Shown: in pieces, positions 50,274-60,600 of the stretch
Numbering within the stretch: position 1 is the first letter of the stretch
Layout: the number at the start of each line of letters is the position of its first letter
NCBI GenBank assembly: GCA_964542755.1
Contig: CAZIWL010000007.1
Location: 4,967 to 68,966, forward strand
Length of the DNA stretch: 64,000 nt
From: SKLM01 sp964542755
Lineage (GTDB): Bacteria; Chloroflexota; Anaerolineae; B4-G1
Direction: 5' to 3'
The notes under the pieces: generated by a model
Database searches by the model: none
What the model was told of the DNA's origin: nothing
Seen by the model: the letters and a program-made list of their open reading frames with translations, nothing else
Program-made: the position numbers and the translations under genes

Positions 50274-52609
50274 GGCAGCTGCACCTCCGCCAATGGGATC
50301 GCGCCGTCCGTCAGATGCTCACCTGTGCCAGTTTGGACCGGCAGTCGTTCGCCCGTATCCAACAGATAGAGCCCCACCGATAGGTCGTACTGCCCCGCGG
50401 GCAATCCCTGGACCTCCAGGACCCGCTGGTCCACGAACGCCTCACCCGGCGTCCAGTATGACGTGGGATAGTCACCATTCAATGGAGGACCGTCCGCCTG
50501 GGCCACCACCTTCCCCTCCTCGTTCCGTAGATGCACAAAAACGGTGTAGTCGCGGGGTGTCGAGGCCCGGCTGGCCCAGTGGAGGGCTAGCTGGAGGCCA
50601 TCTGAGGTCCGCTCTAGCGCGTACCCCTCCAGGTTGGCGATGGGCCCGATCTGGTAGTCCGTCGCGGTCTCTGGCGGGGGCGGGTCCGCCGTTGGCGGCA
50701 GCTTCAGCCAGCCGATCGTGGCCTCCTGCATCTTGTTGCCCGCAGCGTCACGAGCGGTCAGGCGTCCGCTGCTCGGCTCGTAGAGTCCAACGTCCAGCCG
50801 CAGACGGCTCGGCCCCACGGCGTCGGCAGCGATGGGAATGGGCACCTCGTCGACGATGATCTCACCAGGCTCCCAGAATGAGGTCGGATAGTGCCCCAGG
50901 CCGGGATAGGTGTCCCGCTGCCCGACCTTCTCGCCGTTCCTACCGAACAACTGTGCGAAGAGGACGTAATCGCTGTCGGTAGCTGCGATCACTTCCCAGA
51001 TCAGCGTCACGCGCACGGTCTCCCCGGCGTCCACGGTCTCCCGACCCGAATCGTACCCGACGAGCCGCGCCAGGGGTTCTGCGCCCTCAAGGTATGTGCG
51101 ATTTGCGGTGTGCGCCGACTCTGGTGGATCCGTGAGAATTGGCGGCCGTGCGTAGGCTGGGGCCAGGAAGCAGGTGAGCCCGGCAGCTCCCAGAATCAGC
51201 ATCCCGACTGTGAGACCCACGGCCAGAAGGGTGTGGAACCGCCGGGGCAGCCACGCACTTAGCCCGGTTACCATAAGAACTGCGATGGAGGGCAGCACCG
51301 GAAAGAGGTAGCGTCCGAAATTGGGCATCGGCCTCAAGAAGCGGCGCACGATCATCGGTCCGAAGCTCATCAAGAAGCTGGCGCTGAGGACTGTGAGCTG
51401 CGATCGTCGTCCAGTCAGGAGAACGGCTTCGAGCCTCGACCTACCGGGGTCGAGCGCGTGTCGGAGGCGAGAGAGGCCGAGATACCCCAGGCCCCCTATA
51501 GCAGTGACCGTCATGGCGTCCAAGACGCGATAGATCCACGTGGAAAGTGGAATCTGATTGTAGCCTAGGCGTCCCCAGAAGGATGTGCGCAACCAGTAGA
51601 GATCGGGACCCAGGTTCGCCAGCGTCACAGGCTCTTCCCGCAGCCCCCACTCGCTCATCTCTCGGCTCGTCCCCGTTGGATCCCCGTAGAGAACCGTCTG
51701 CCGCACCAGCCAGGGACCGATGAGGAGGCCGGCGATGGCGAACGTCATCAATCCCAGTCGGGCCATCCGCCGCCAGGACCGATCGCGCCAGGCCACCAGC
51801 GCCAGGGTCAGTGCGGCGGTCGGCACGAGCGCCACAACCGTCAGCTTCGAGAGCCAGCCCAGCCCGAGAGCCAGCCCCAGCCCGGCGCATCGCCGCCAGG
51901 TGGCGCCACGCCGCAGGATGCGCAACATAGCCCAGATGGCCAGGGCGCCGAAAAGCGTCGCCCCGTTATCATCGTTCACGGCCCCCGAGATGAAGAGGTA
52001 CTCGGGGATGAAGGCCGCAAGTCCCGCGGCCCCCAGTGCCATGGCCGGGCGACTAGGGTAGATTTCTCGTCCTATGCGGAAGGTCACCCAGATGGTGAGC
52101 GCCCCCAACAGGACCGATGCCAGGCGCACGACACGGATGCCGAGCCAGGTGTCGCTTTGCCGGAAGGTGTCGCTATCGGGGTGGAGATAGAGGTTCTTGT
52201 TGTCGCGTCCCACCTCACCGAACCGGTAACCAAAGAACGGATTGTGCCGCTCCGGCCACAGGTGAAGGTCGGCCTCGTCCATCCAGAAACTGACCAGGGC
52301 GCCGTAGGCGTAGTAAAGGGGTGCGTGGTGTCCAAAACCGCGGCCCCCGCCCTCCTCCAGCACGGGAGGACGCCCCGTGTTGACCAGGGCTCGGACGTAC
52401 TCATAATGGTAGATCTCGTCGGGGGCCTCCAGCGTGGGCGTGGTGATTGCATACGCCGCGCTCAGTCCGATGAAGACGACGAGGATGACGATCAGGCCGT
52501 GCCTTGCTCTCTTCTCAGTCATCGCTCGCACGTGCAGGTTCCAGATACGTCGATGGACGAAGAGCGCTGCAATCTCGGTTCCCAGACACTCTGGCGTCTC
52601 CTGGCCCAT
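50270..52609 (-). CDS. GT-C/DUF2142-like membrane glycosyltransferase with two modules
   Basis: This protein of up to 779 residues has LEAPDEIYHYEYVRALV, GHHAPLYYAYGALV and DNKNLYLHPDSD in its outer loops, about eleven helices, and two C-terminal modules (about 505-640 and 655-775). The second module is the clearest in the array: YTVFVHLRNEEGKVVAQ, PTSYWTPGE and YDLSVGLYLLDTGERLPV. The ATG at 52609 is preceded by GGAGGA but at only one base, while an ATG 29 codons later (52522) starts just before the first helix; the true start is unsure. It comes 51 bases after the preceding gene of the same operon. Confidence 0.82.
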   Translation of the reverse strand: MGQETPECLGTEIAALFVHRRIWNLHVRAMTEKRARHGLIVILVVFIGLSAAYAITTPTLEAPDEIYHYEYVRALVNTGRPPVLEEGGGRGFGHHAPLYYAYGALVSFWMDEADLHLWPERHNPFFGYRFGEVGRDNKNLYLHPDSDTFRQSDTWLGIRVVRLASVLLGALTIWVTFRIGREIYPSRPAMALGAAGLAAFIPEYLFISGAVNDDNGATLFGALAIWAMLRILRRGATWRRCAGLGLALGLGWLSKLTVVALVPTAALTLALVAWRDRSWRRMARLGLMTFAIAGLLIGPWLVRQTVLYGDPTGTSREMSEWGLREEPVTLANLGPDLYWLRTSFWGRLGYNQIPLSTWIYRVLDAMTVTAIGGLGYLGLSRLRHALDPGRSRLEAVLLTGRRSQLTVLSASFLMSFGPMIVRRFLRPMPNFGRYLFPVLPSIAVLMVTGLSAWLPRRFHTLLAVGLTVGMLILGAAGLTCFLAPAYARPPILTDPPESAHTANRTYLEGAEPLARLVGYDSGRETVDAGETVRVTLIWEVIAATDSDYVLFAQLFGRNGEKVGQRDTYPGLGHYPTSFWEPGEIIVDEVPIPIAADAVGPSRLRLDVGLYEPSSGRLTARDAAGNKMQEATIGWLKLPPTADPPPPETATDYQIGPIANLEGYALERTSDGLQLALHWASRASTPRDYTVFVHLRNEEGKVVAQADGPPLNGDYPTSYWTPGEAFVDQRVLEVQGLPAGQYDLSVGLYLLDTGERLPVQTGTGEHLTDGAIPLAEVQLP

Positions 52610-52660
52610 TCCTCCAAAGCGTATCAGCCGCCATCCGAACTCGCTCGAGCGAGTGGGTCA

Positions 52661-54712
52661 TCATGGTGCTCCCGAAATCGCGAGCTCGGAGAGGGTGATT
52701 TGCCCTCCTGGCAGCTCGGTTCCGTCGGCGTCCCGAGCCGGGAGACGCGCCTTCGTGCCGTAGTCGTACATACCCACGGATAGGGTGTAGGTCCCTCGAG
52801 GCAGGCCCACCGGCACCGGGACCGGGTGGTCATCCCGGACTACCTCGCCCTTCTGCCAGCCCCAGGTCGGTCGGTCGCGCGACGCTGGCACGCCGTCGTG
52901 CTGGGCCACCAGATTGCCGCCCTGGTCCAGCACGTGCACGAAGACGTGGTTGTCGGCGCCTACCAAGCCGTCAGAGCGCCAGAATAGGGTCACCGAAAAG
53001 GTGTCGCCGGCGGAGAGCATCGTCGAGGGCAAGGTGTAGCCCAGCAGCTCGACGTGATCCCCCAATCTGGCGTCCACCCGGTGGTCGACCGAGAATGCGC
53101 TCAGGTCTCTCGCATAAGCACTACAAACCCAGACGTAAGGGACGCCGTCGAAGGACTGCGTCCAGATCGGACCCTCGGCCTGGCAGGCCTCCCAATACGT
53201 CTCACAGTGCTCAAAGCGGACCGATCGCTGGACATCATTGACGTGGAAGACTCGGTAGTCCACCGTCGTGTGGTTGATGGGCTTCGTTACACCCTTGAAG
53301 TTCTCCCGGAACATCAGATTGCCCGGGTCGCAGATGCCGACCGTGAGGAAGCCAGCTCCCGGCTTCTGGTTGAGGTACCGGGCCGCCCGGTCCAATCCCT
53401 CCCCTTGATCCCCGAGCTGGAACAGGCTACGGGCCACTCGTGACCCTCCCAGCAGGAGGTTGTGATGGGTCCCGGGGTAGGGGTGCACGCGCAGCACCAG
53501 CCCGCTGTGCAGGGCCAATACGCCGGCGAGAAGCAAGGCCGAAGCCCGGCCGGTCAGCCATGTGGTGCGTGCCCGCAGCGTCTCCATACCCCTGACCAAT
53601 CCCCAGGCCGCCAGCACGTCCAGCGCCAGGAACACGGGCAACACGTATCGCGATGTCTTCTTAGCACTCAGCGTCATCTGCAGCAGAAAAGCGGTGGCGT
53701 AGACGAGCACATAGCGCGCGGTCCGCGAGTCCTCTTCACCCCGGTCCCGGACGGCGAACCAGAGGGCGAGGCCGAAAGCCGGCAGTGTGACCAGGCTCAT
53801 TTTCCAGGCCAAGACGGCCGGATAGTATGTGGGTCCCAGGTTTCGGACCGTCTCGCCGAGGAAGAACTGGGGGAATGGGTGGGACTGCTCGGCGTGGTGC
53901 AGGACACCGTTGAGGAGCATGTCCGAGACAGTTCTTCCGGGTTGCACCCACATCGCTGGCCAGAGGACGAAGAAGACGACCGCAGCCGCCATGACCCACA
54001 CCGCCAGCGCCGGAATCGTTCTCTTAGGGAGCTTGCGCCAGGTGCTCACCTGCAGGAAGCTTGAAGCCCCGTCGCTGGACAGATGTCCGATCGTGAGGCT
54101 TAGACCGGCGAACGGTACCAAGAACAGGGCTGGGCTCTTCGTCAGAAGGGCGAGCCCTCCAAAGACGCCGCTGAACACAAGCTCTGACCACCTCTTCGTC
54201 TGGGCGTAGCGAATCAGAAGGAGAGCACTGAGCAGCATGAAGCTTGACAGCAACGCATCGACGTGGATCAGCTTGCTCTGCGCGACGAAAAACGGGTCCA
54301 GCGCGAGGAAGACGCCGGCGATGAGACCCACGGCTTTGCCCATCAGCTGCGCAGCCAGCGCGCATGCGCCGAGAATGCATAGGGCGATCACCAGACCCAG
54401 GGCCGCCGTACCGGCGTGCGCCGAAGGGCTCTGGGGACTCGGCAGCTCGCCCGGCAGGGAGACGATGTCCGCCGCGGGCTGCCCCTGGTTGGCCAGATAA
54501 GCCCGCATCCCTGAGCCAGCGATCCACATCGTGGTGACCCCGGGATGGTAGCTCTGGTAGGTCGCCTTCAGGTCTCCCTCGAAGAGGGCGCCCCAAAACG
54601 CGGCCGAGCGCTCGTACCAGACGGTATACTTCGACGCGGGGCACGGGAGGCGCACTGAAAGGGCCAGCAGGAATACACTTGCCATGCCCAACCAGTAAGC
54701 GCTTCTTTTCAT
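52661..54712 (-). CDS. GT39-like membrane glycosyltransferase, HPGV subtype, one module
   Basis: This protein of about 683 residues has the HPGV-type outer loop (YQSYHPGVTTMWIAGSG), a LIHVDALLSSFMLL helix, KKTSRYVLPVFLALD and HHNLLLGG. One C-terminal module (about 555-683) has HVFVHVLDQGGNLVAQ, GWQKGE and TLSVGMYDYGT. A small globular part with DYRVFHVNDVQRSVR and a paired-cysteine segment lies between the helices and the module. The ATG at 54712 has GAGG five bases upstream; a GTG ten codons earlier is possible. It is the first gene after a predicted promoter and probably opens the transcription unit ending with the ligase-like gene. Confidence 0.84.
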   Translation of the reverse strand: MKRSAYWLGMASVFLLALSVRLPCPASKYTVWYERSAAFWGALFEGDLKATYQSYHPGVTTMWIAGSGMRAYLANQGQPAADIVSLPGELPSPQSPSAHAGTAALGLVIALCILGACALAAQLMGKAVGLIAGVFLALDPFFVAQSKLIHVDALLSSFMLLSALLLIRYAQTKRWSELVFSGVFGGLALLTKSPALFLVPFAGLSLTIGHLSSDGASSFLQVSTWRKLPKRTIPALAVWVMAAAVVFFVLWPAMWVQPGRTVSDMLLNGVLHHAEQSHPFPQFFLGETVRNLGPTYYPAVLAWKMSLVTLPAFGLALWFAVRDRGEEDSRTARYVLVYATAFLLQMTLSAKKTSRYVLPVFLALDVLAAWGLVRGMETLRARTTWLTGRASALLLAGVLALHSGLVLRVHPYPGTHHNLLLGGSRVARSLFQLGDQGEGLDRAARYLNQKPGAGFLTVGICDPGNLMFRENFKGVTKPINHTTVDYRVFHVNDVQRSVRFEHCETYWEACQAEGPIWTQSFDGVPYVWVCSAYARDLSAFSVDHRVDARLGDHVELLGYTLPSTMLSAGDTFSVTLFWRSDGLVGADNHVFVHVLDQGGNLVAQHDGVPASRDRPTWGWQKGEVVRDDHPVPVPVGLPRGTYTLSVGMYDYGTKARLPARDADGTELPGGQITLSELAISGAP

Positions 54713-54797
54713 GCTAGCCTCGGCCTGAACGGCGTCCACCACGATCGACTCCTACTCATGCACGGTGCTAAGGGCTGAATCTTTGCGCAGGGGCTCC

Positions 54798-54826
54798 ATT
54801 GTAACGCGAGGCATGGGCGCAGGCAA
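54798..54826 (-). promoter_or_regulatory. predicted promoter inside the glycosyltransferase array
   Basis: On the minus strand TTGCCT (54826-54821) and TACAAT (54803-54798) are exactly 17 bases apart. The leader to the ATG at 54712 is about 80 bases. It sits just downstream of the decayed gene copy and may split the array into two transcription units. Confidence 0.6.
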
Positions 54827-54833
54827 GACCTGC

Positions 54834-55239
54834 TACGGGTCTTGGAACTCGATGGTGCCGGGGAGCACGCCATATTGGCTCTGGTCACCCACACGCTAAC
54901 CCGCGCCGACTGATCTTTCGCCTCGGTCAAGGCGACCCAACCGTAGGCGGAAACGCGGCCGACCAGGTGCTCGGGCATCAGCCCGCCAACGATGCGGAAT
55001 CCGGCTGCTTCGTGGCTCACCGGGCTGATACCGTTGGGATGATGGAGATAGGGGGTGTGGTAGAGCTGGTGATCCCTTGTCAGGGCGCGCCGGGTCCACC
55101 AGCCGTCCCAGTGGTGGCGGAGGCTGTCGTTGGACGGTCCCGGAAGGTGATCGTTCGTCTCCGTAATGAGGGGCCAGGTGATGAGGAGGCTGAGCGCCAG
55201 GTAGGCCAAGAAGGCCGCGAGGAACACCCAGCCTGACAC
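54834..55239 (-). pseudogene. remnant of a large membrane protein of the 61012-62808 type
   Basis: A GTG at 55239 opens a frame with one helix and a segment (about 55190-54930) that aligns with the start of the intact 598-residue protein: NDSLRHHWDGWWTRRALT against NSDLHINLWADWWTKKALT, YLHHPNGIS against YLFYPQGVS, and HLVGRVSAY against PLVGHFAAY. After this the likeness ends; about 450 residues and nearly all helices are missing. A short peptide in another frame (GDQSQYGVLPGTIEFQDP, stop at 54834) looks like a genuine C-terminus, so an internal deletion with frame loss is likely. The open frame itself runs on to 54709 with no further likeness. Confidence 0.6.
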
Positions 55240-55431
55240 GCGTGTCTCTCTCCCGCGTCCCGCGGTCTTGTTTCCCGTCTCCCAGCTAATCCCCGGCAGT
55301 CTCCTACGCGATTCCACTCTGCAAGGCCCTCCCGATCCCAGGTCGTTGGTACACTGGACACTTGCCCGGCTGTGCTGAGCCCTCGTCACGCATCTAGTCT
55401 CTGAGCTGGGCCGACAGGGCAACTCAGAGGC

Positions 55432-57666
55432 TCAGCCGTCGGATAGACCTGGCGAGGCTCTGCCGTGCGCCGCCTTGAGGATTCCGCCAACGGTGGAGAG
55501 GAGGACCAGTAGACCGAGGAGACGAGCCCATTGGGCCTGGGGGGCAGCTCGCCGCGCCGAGACCTGCAAGGAGGCAGCCACGTAGTGGTCCCTACTTGTC
55601 GCCCGGCTGTCGCCACCAACGATGAGGCGCTCCCCGGTTCTCCAGTCGTAGAGCCCGACGGTCAACGTGTAGTCCCCTTCTGGGAGATCGGCGGGCAGCT
55701 CCATGGTATGTGGGTCGACGACCGTCTCGCCCGGTGTCCAGCTCCAGGTGGGTCGTGTGCCGTGATCCGCGGCCCCATCCTCTTGCCAGATCAGGCTGCC
55801 GTTGGGCCCTGTCAAGTGGAGGAAGATACTCAGGTCCTCGGTGATGGCCTCGGTTGCCTTCCAATAGAGGGCCACGGGGACGTCGTCCCCCGGCGCCGCC
55901 TCCGTCCCGCGCAGGTCGTAGCCCACCAGACGGAATCGCTCGCCAAAGCGAACCTCTGTCCGGTGCTCGGGGGGGCTGCTCGATCCTAGCTTGGCGTAGA
56001 GCCAGGCATAGGGCACGCCGTCGAATGCAACGTCGCGCGTCGGCTGCCGGGCCGCGTACCGTTCCCAGATCCGGCCCCACTCCTCAGCTTTGTAGTCGCG
56101 CGATGTATAGTTGCGGTGGAACGCGACATAGTCGGCCGACCCCGACGGCAGCGCCGCTCCCTCGCCGATCTCCACGGTGGTGCCACGGAAGGTCTGATTG
56201 AAGACGTGCTTCAGCTGGGCCGCCGTGGTGAGTCCCCCGGCCGCGGGCTTGGCGTTCAAGTAGTCAGTCAGCACGGCGTATCCCTCACCTTCCTCTCCGA
56301 TCAGGATGGCGTCGGCCGCAGCTGGCGGTCCCCCCGCCAGCCAGTTCAGGGCCGTCCCGTAGTAGGGATGACGTGGCAGGGACACGGCTCCCTGGATCAC
56401 CACCGGTAGGGCCATTAGAGCCAGGCGGGCGAAACGCCGCTTCCCGGCGAGGGCCTTCGCCCAGGCGACGGCACCGGCCGCTGCCAGGATGGTGAGCGGC
56501 AGGAGTGCCGGGAGGATGTAGCGAGGCATCTTCTTGGCACCTAGCGACATCTGACCCAGGTAGAAGACGGCAAAAGCCAGAAGGAGGAGCAGATCGGTGA
56601 TGGTCTGCTTTCGCGTAGCCTGGCAGGCACGCGCGGCGGGCTGAGGATCAAGGAGGGCGCCGAGCCCAATCGCTGCCCCGACGGCGAGGAAGAGTAGCTC
56701 AATCTCACTCGAGCGAAAGAGGAGCGAGATGAGATAGAACAGAGGCCCGGGGTCGTCCCGCACCACTTCGCCCAGGAAGAGCGTCGGACTGTCGTGGGCC
56801 GTCGTCGCGTGACGCGTGAGGCCCCACCTCACCGCAGCGATCCCCTTGCCCGGCGCAACCCACATCACCGGCCATGCCGCCACATAGACGATGCCGGCGA
56901 CCAGAAGCCAGACGACCAGAGGCCCCGCCACGCTGAAGAATAGGTCCTTGATGGCGCGGCGGCCCTCGACCGCTAGGTCGGTCAGCAAGATCAGGCCGAA
57001 GAAGGGCACCAGGAAGACTGCCGGGATCTTCGTGAGTAGCGCCAGGCCTCCCAGCCCGCCAGACAGGACCAGCCAGGCCCACCCCCGCTCGCGGCGGTAA
57101 ACCATCATCGCCAGGGCGGAGAGGAGCATCAGGGTGGCCATCGCAGCGTCCAGGTGGAGAATCTTGCTCTGTGCGATGAAGTAGGGGCTTAGGGCCAATA
57201 GAAGCCCTCCGACCACAGCCGTGCTTTCATCGAAGAGCCGCCTCAGGAGGAGATACACGCCGACCACGCCAACGGCTATCAGCAGGGCCAGCGGCACCAC
57301 GGCGGCTGCTATCTCATTCAGCGGAACGGGCCCGGAGAAGTGGATCGGCTCGAAGTCCGGCGGGACGGTACTGGCTGCTGGACGGATGCCAGAGAGGGCC
57401 CAGAAGACCTTCAGCCCGATCCCGGACAGCCACATGAGGGTCACCCCCGGATGCTCAGAGTAGACAGTACTCGCCCAATCACCACTCAGCGTGTCCTCGA
57501 TGAAGTAAGCCGAGCGGAGGTACCAGACAAGGGGACGAGAGACCGGTTGTACGGCCCGCGGCAATAAGGCGACGAGGAACAGGATCGCCACGAATAGTCC
57601 GCGACCGAGTCTTGGTGAAAAGAACCTGGACCCCTTGGCCCGTCCGATACTATCGTTCTCCGTCAT
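55432..57666 (-). CDS. GT39-like membrane glycosyltransferase, HPGV subtype, one module and final helix
   Basis: This 744-residue protein has the outer loop YSEHPGVTLMWLSGIG, the QSKILHLDAAMATLMLL helix, KKMPRYILPALL and HPYYGTALNWLAGG. The single module (about 585-705) has SIFLHLTGPNGSL, TWSWTPGE and TLTVGLYDWRTGERL. Unlike its sisters it ends with one more helix (about 710-730) and a short basic tail, so the module is tethered at both ends. An RNYTSRDYKAEEW segment precedes the module. The gene follows the three-module gene by 31 bases and precedes the decayed copy. Confidence 0.84.
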   Translation of the reverse strand: MTENDSIGRAKGSRFFSPRLGRGLFVAILFLVALLPRAVQPVSRPLVWYLRSAYFIEDTLSGDWASTVYSEHPGVTLMWLSGIGLKVFWALSGIRPAASTVPPDFEPIHFSGPVPLNEIAAAVVPLALLIAVGVVGVYLLLRRLFDESTAVVGGLLLALSPYFIAQSKILHLDAAMATLMLLSALAMMVYRRERGWAWLVLSGGLGGLALLTKIPAVFLVPFFGLILLTDLAVEGRRAIKDLFFSVAGPLVVWLLVAGIVYVAAWPVMWVAPGKGIAAVRWGLTRHATTAHDSPTLFLGEVVRDDPGPLFYLISLLFRSSEIELLFLAVGAAIGLGALLDPQPAARACQATRKQTITDLLLLLAFAVFYLGQMSLGAKKMPRYILPALLPLTILAAAGAVAWAKALAGKRRFARLALMALPVVIQGAVSLPRHPYYGTALNWLAGGPPAAADAILIGEEGEGYAVLTDYLNAKPAAGGLTTAAQLKHVFNQTFRGTTVEIGEGAALPSGSADYVAFHRNYTSRDYKAEEWGRIWERYAARQPTRDVAFDGVPYAWLYAKLGSSSPPEHRTEVRFGERFRLVGYDLRGTEAAPGDDVPVALYWKATEAITEDLSIFLHLTGPNGSLIWQEDGAADHGTRPTWSWTPGETVVDPHTMELPADLPEGDYTLTVGLYDWRTGERLIVGGDSRATSRDHYVAASLQVSARRAAPQAQWARLLGLLVLLSTVGGILKAAHGRASPGLSDG

Positions 57667-57697
57667 TCTCGCGTGCCCCTGTCTCGCGTCTCGCGAC

Positions 57698-60600
57698 TCA
57701 AGGCTCTACCTCGACGTTGCCGAGCATCACCCGATCGTCGGGCAGCCGGTCTCCCCCCGGACCGTACACGAACAGACGATCCCCGCTCGCGGGATCGTAG
57801 AGACCGATCCCTAGGGAATAGATGCCGGGCGGCGTCGCGGACGCCAGCTGGACGTGATATCGATCGGCCACGATCTCACCTTTCTCCCAGTTTGTGGTGG
57901 GTCGAGCTCCCAGCCCAGGATGTCGGTCCCGCTGCGCCAGAATCCCGCCCCGACCGTCGTACAGGTGCACAAACACCTTATAGTCGCGATCTGGCGCCCG
58001 GTCGGCCCTCCAGTACAGTGTCACGGCGACAGTCTCTCCAGGCTCTGCGCGACGATCCACGGTGTACCCCAGCAGGCTGATCCCCTCACCAAGCGTGAAG
58101 GACACGGGCTCCTCCGGGTCCACGGTCGGGGTTGAGCCTGGGGTCGTTGACTGCACCCAGAGGTCCAGCAGTTCCACCGGATCGACCAGTACGGGCTCAC
58201 CGCTCACGTCGAGGAGCTCGAGCGACAGCGTTGCTTCTCCAGTGGGCACACTCTCTTCGGTGGACAAGTAGTACCAGTCAGCCACCAGCTCGTCCGGCTG
58301 CCACTCGGAGGTTGGATGGTTGGTGCTTGTGACATCAAGCGCCTCCTGCCCGTAGATGGCGCCGTCACGTCCCGCGAGACTGAGACGCAATCGGTAGTCG
58401 CGATCGATTGCGCCATTGGCTTGCCAGAAGAGGCGAAGGCCGACGGTCTCCCCCGCGAACATAGCCTCAGCGATCCCCGTGCGTCCAGGCTCCAACTCGT
58501 ATCCCAGTAGGTTGAGATTCGCCGTAACCGGAACAACCACGCGGCGCGGGATGCTCAGATCCTGCGGGTTGGGCACCTCGTCGGGACGTCCGATCTCGAC
58601 CGTCACCCGAGCGTCTGTCTCATTGGCAGCCTCATCCGACCCTAGCAGGCGCAAGCGCTCACCCGTCTCCAAGGTGTACACGCCGATTTCCAGATCATAC
58701 ACCCCTGGCGGGGTGCCCGGAGGCACGGCGAGGTGATAAAGGGCCGACCTGGTTGCACTTGTTTCCCAACGGGACGTTGGCTCGAGAGTCCGGTCTACGA
58801 TCAGGCTGTCTCCTTGAACAATCCGGTGACCATGGCTATCATACACGTGGAGATAGACGGAGTAGTCCTCCTCCAATTCCTCTGTCGCCTCCCACGTGAG
58901 CACTATCCCGCCATCTCTGCCCCAGGCGGGTGGCGGATCCGTGACTCCGTAGCTCACCAGACGGAGCCCTTCGAATGCGAGGTCTAGCTCCCGGGACGCG
59001 ACAGCCGGGTCCACGAGCTGATGGCGCGTGACCTCAGTCTGCCGGAAGCTGGCCCTGTCAAGCAGCAGGCCGCGGGCCTCCAGCAGGTTGAGGTAGCGAT
59101 CACCCTCTGCCTCTGGGTAGCGGGGATACCATATCCGGCTGCAGCCGCCCGTAATCCCGTCCAAGAAATCGCTCATCGTCCCCAGATCAGGATAGGTGTA
59201 CGAACGCGTCTTGGGGTCATATTCTGGCGAGAAGGTGTGGAGTGGGAGATTGCCTTTGTAGTGCTTGACGAACAGCGACTTCCCGTTGGCCAACACACAT
59301 TCCCCTCGGTCGGCCTGGGCGAGCTGTTCCACACGTGCTACGGCCTCCTCGTAGTCATCATTGTGGTACACCCAGGCATAGTCAACGCCATGTAGGGAGA
59401 CGACTCGCTCAGGCGTGCGCGAAGGGTTCAGGAGATACCGCTGGAGCAGCGCCGGCTGCTGGCGTCTCTGCACGTCCGAGATGTAGAAGACCACGTAGTC
59501 GCTCTGCCACGGGAAATACCGGTCCATCGGCCAGGTCTCCCCCTCGAACAGGGGAGCGAACGCCGCTGTCGTTGGCGTCGTAACCAGAAGCTCTTCGGCC
59601 TTAGGCTTCCCATTCAGGTACTCGGCGACCTGGTCGTAGCCCTCTCCCCACCCCACGAGGAGGACTCTCTGAGCTTTCTTTGCGCCTCCAAGTAGCGGAT
59701 CGTAGTACGTCAGGTAGTAGGGATGGTGTGGCACAACCAGTGCCACCTGTGCGACGAGTATCACCAAGACTATCGGGAGCAGAAGGGCAGGGGGGCTGGA
59801 GGTCCGGTCACCGTTCACGCAGCGTCTTATGGCTTGGCACAGGCGCTCGCTTCCCCCCACCAGGCCCTGGGCAGCGGCGATTCCCAGGGCTGGGAAGACG
59901 GGCAGCATGTACCGATCGAACATCTTGTCCCCCAGGCTCATGAAGATGGTGAAGAGTCCGCTGTAGGACAGGAGCGCCAACAGACTAAACCGTGCGGTTT
60001 GCCGTGGGCCGCGCAGCGTGAGCCGGACAATGCTCCCTGCGAGGCCCAGCACGACCAGAGGACTAAGACGGAAAAGCGCCGCCACAGGATAGAATAGCCA
60101 GCCGGGATCGTGAACTGGTCTCCCGAGGAAGAAGTTGCCGGGGGTGTGTCCTTCCGCGGCGTATCGTGTGGCCGTGCCCAGCACTTTCCTCACCGTTTCC
60201 ACAGGTTCGCTCCACATAGCCGGCCACGCACCCACGTAAGTCACGGCGGCAGTGACTCCCCACGCGATCAGCATGGGCAGCACCTCATATCCGTGCGCCC
60301 GCCCATCACCTCGGCGGAGTAAGCCCGCGCCGATGATGAGAACGAGGAAGGGAGCCAAGAACCCAGCTGGTGACTTCTGCGTCACCGCCAGCCCGCCGGC
60401 GACACCTGAGAGAACTAGCAGCATCCTCCCCCGCGGTTCGCTGAATCGGTGTCGCATCGCATTCAGCAGAGCCAGTACGGATACGGTCATCAAGCTGGCA
60501 AGCACGGCGTCGGTGTGCAAGAAGCGCGATAGGCCGAGATAGAAGGGGTCCAGGGCCACCAGGATCAGACTCACGAGCCCGATCCGCCCGCCCCAGAGCG

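Noticed and set aside
40549..54712. Tandem array arising by very recent duplication or assembly error
   Set aside because: Sister proteins share motifs but differ at most positions and in module number, and no long identical DNA stretch was seen, so the copies are old.
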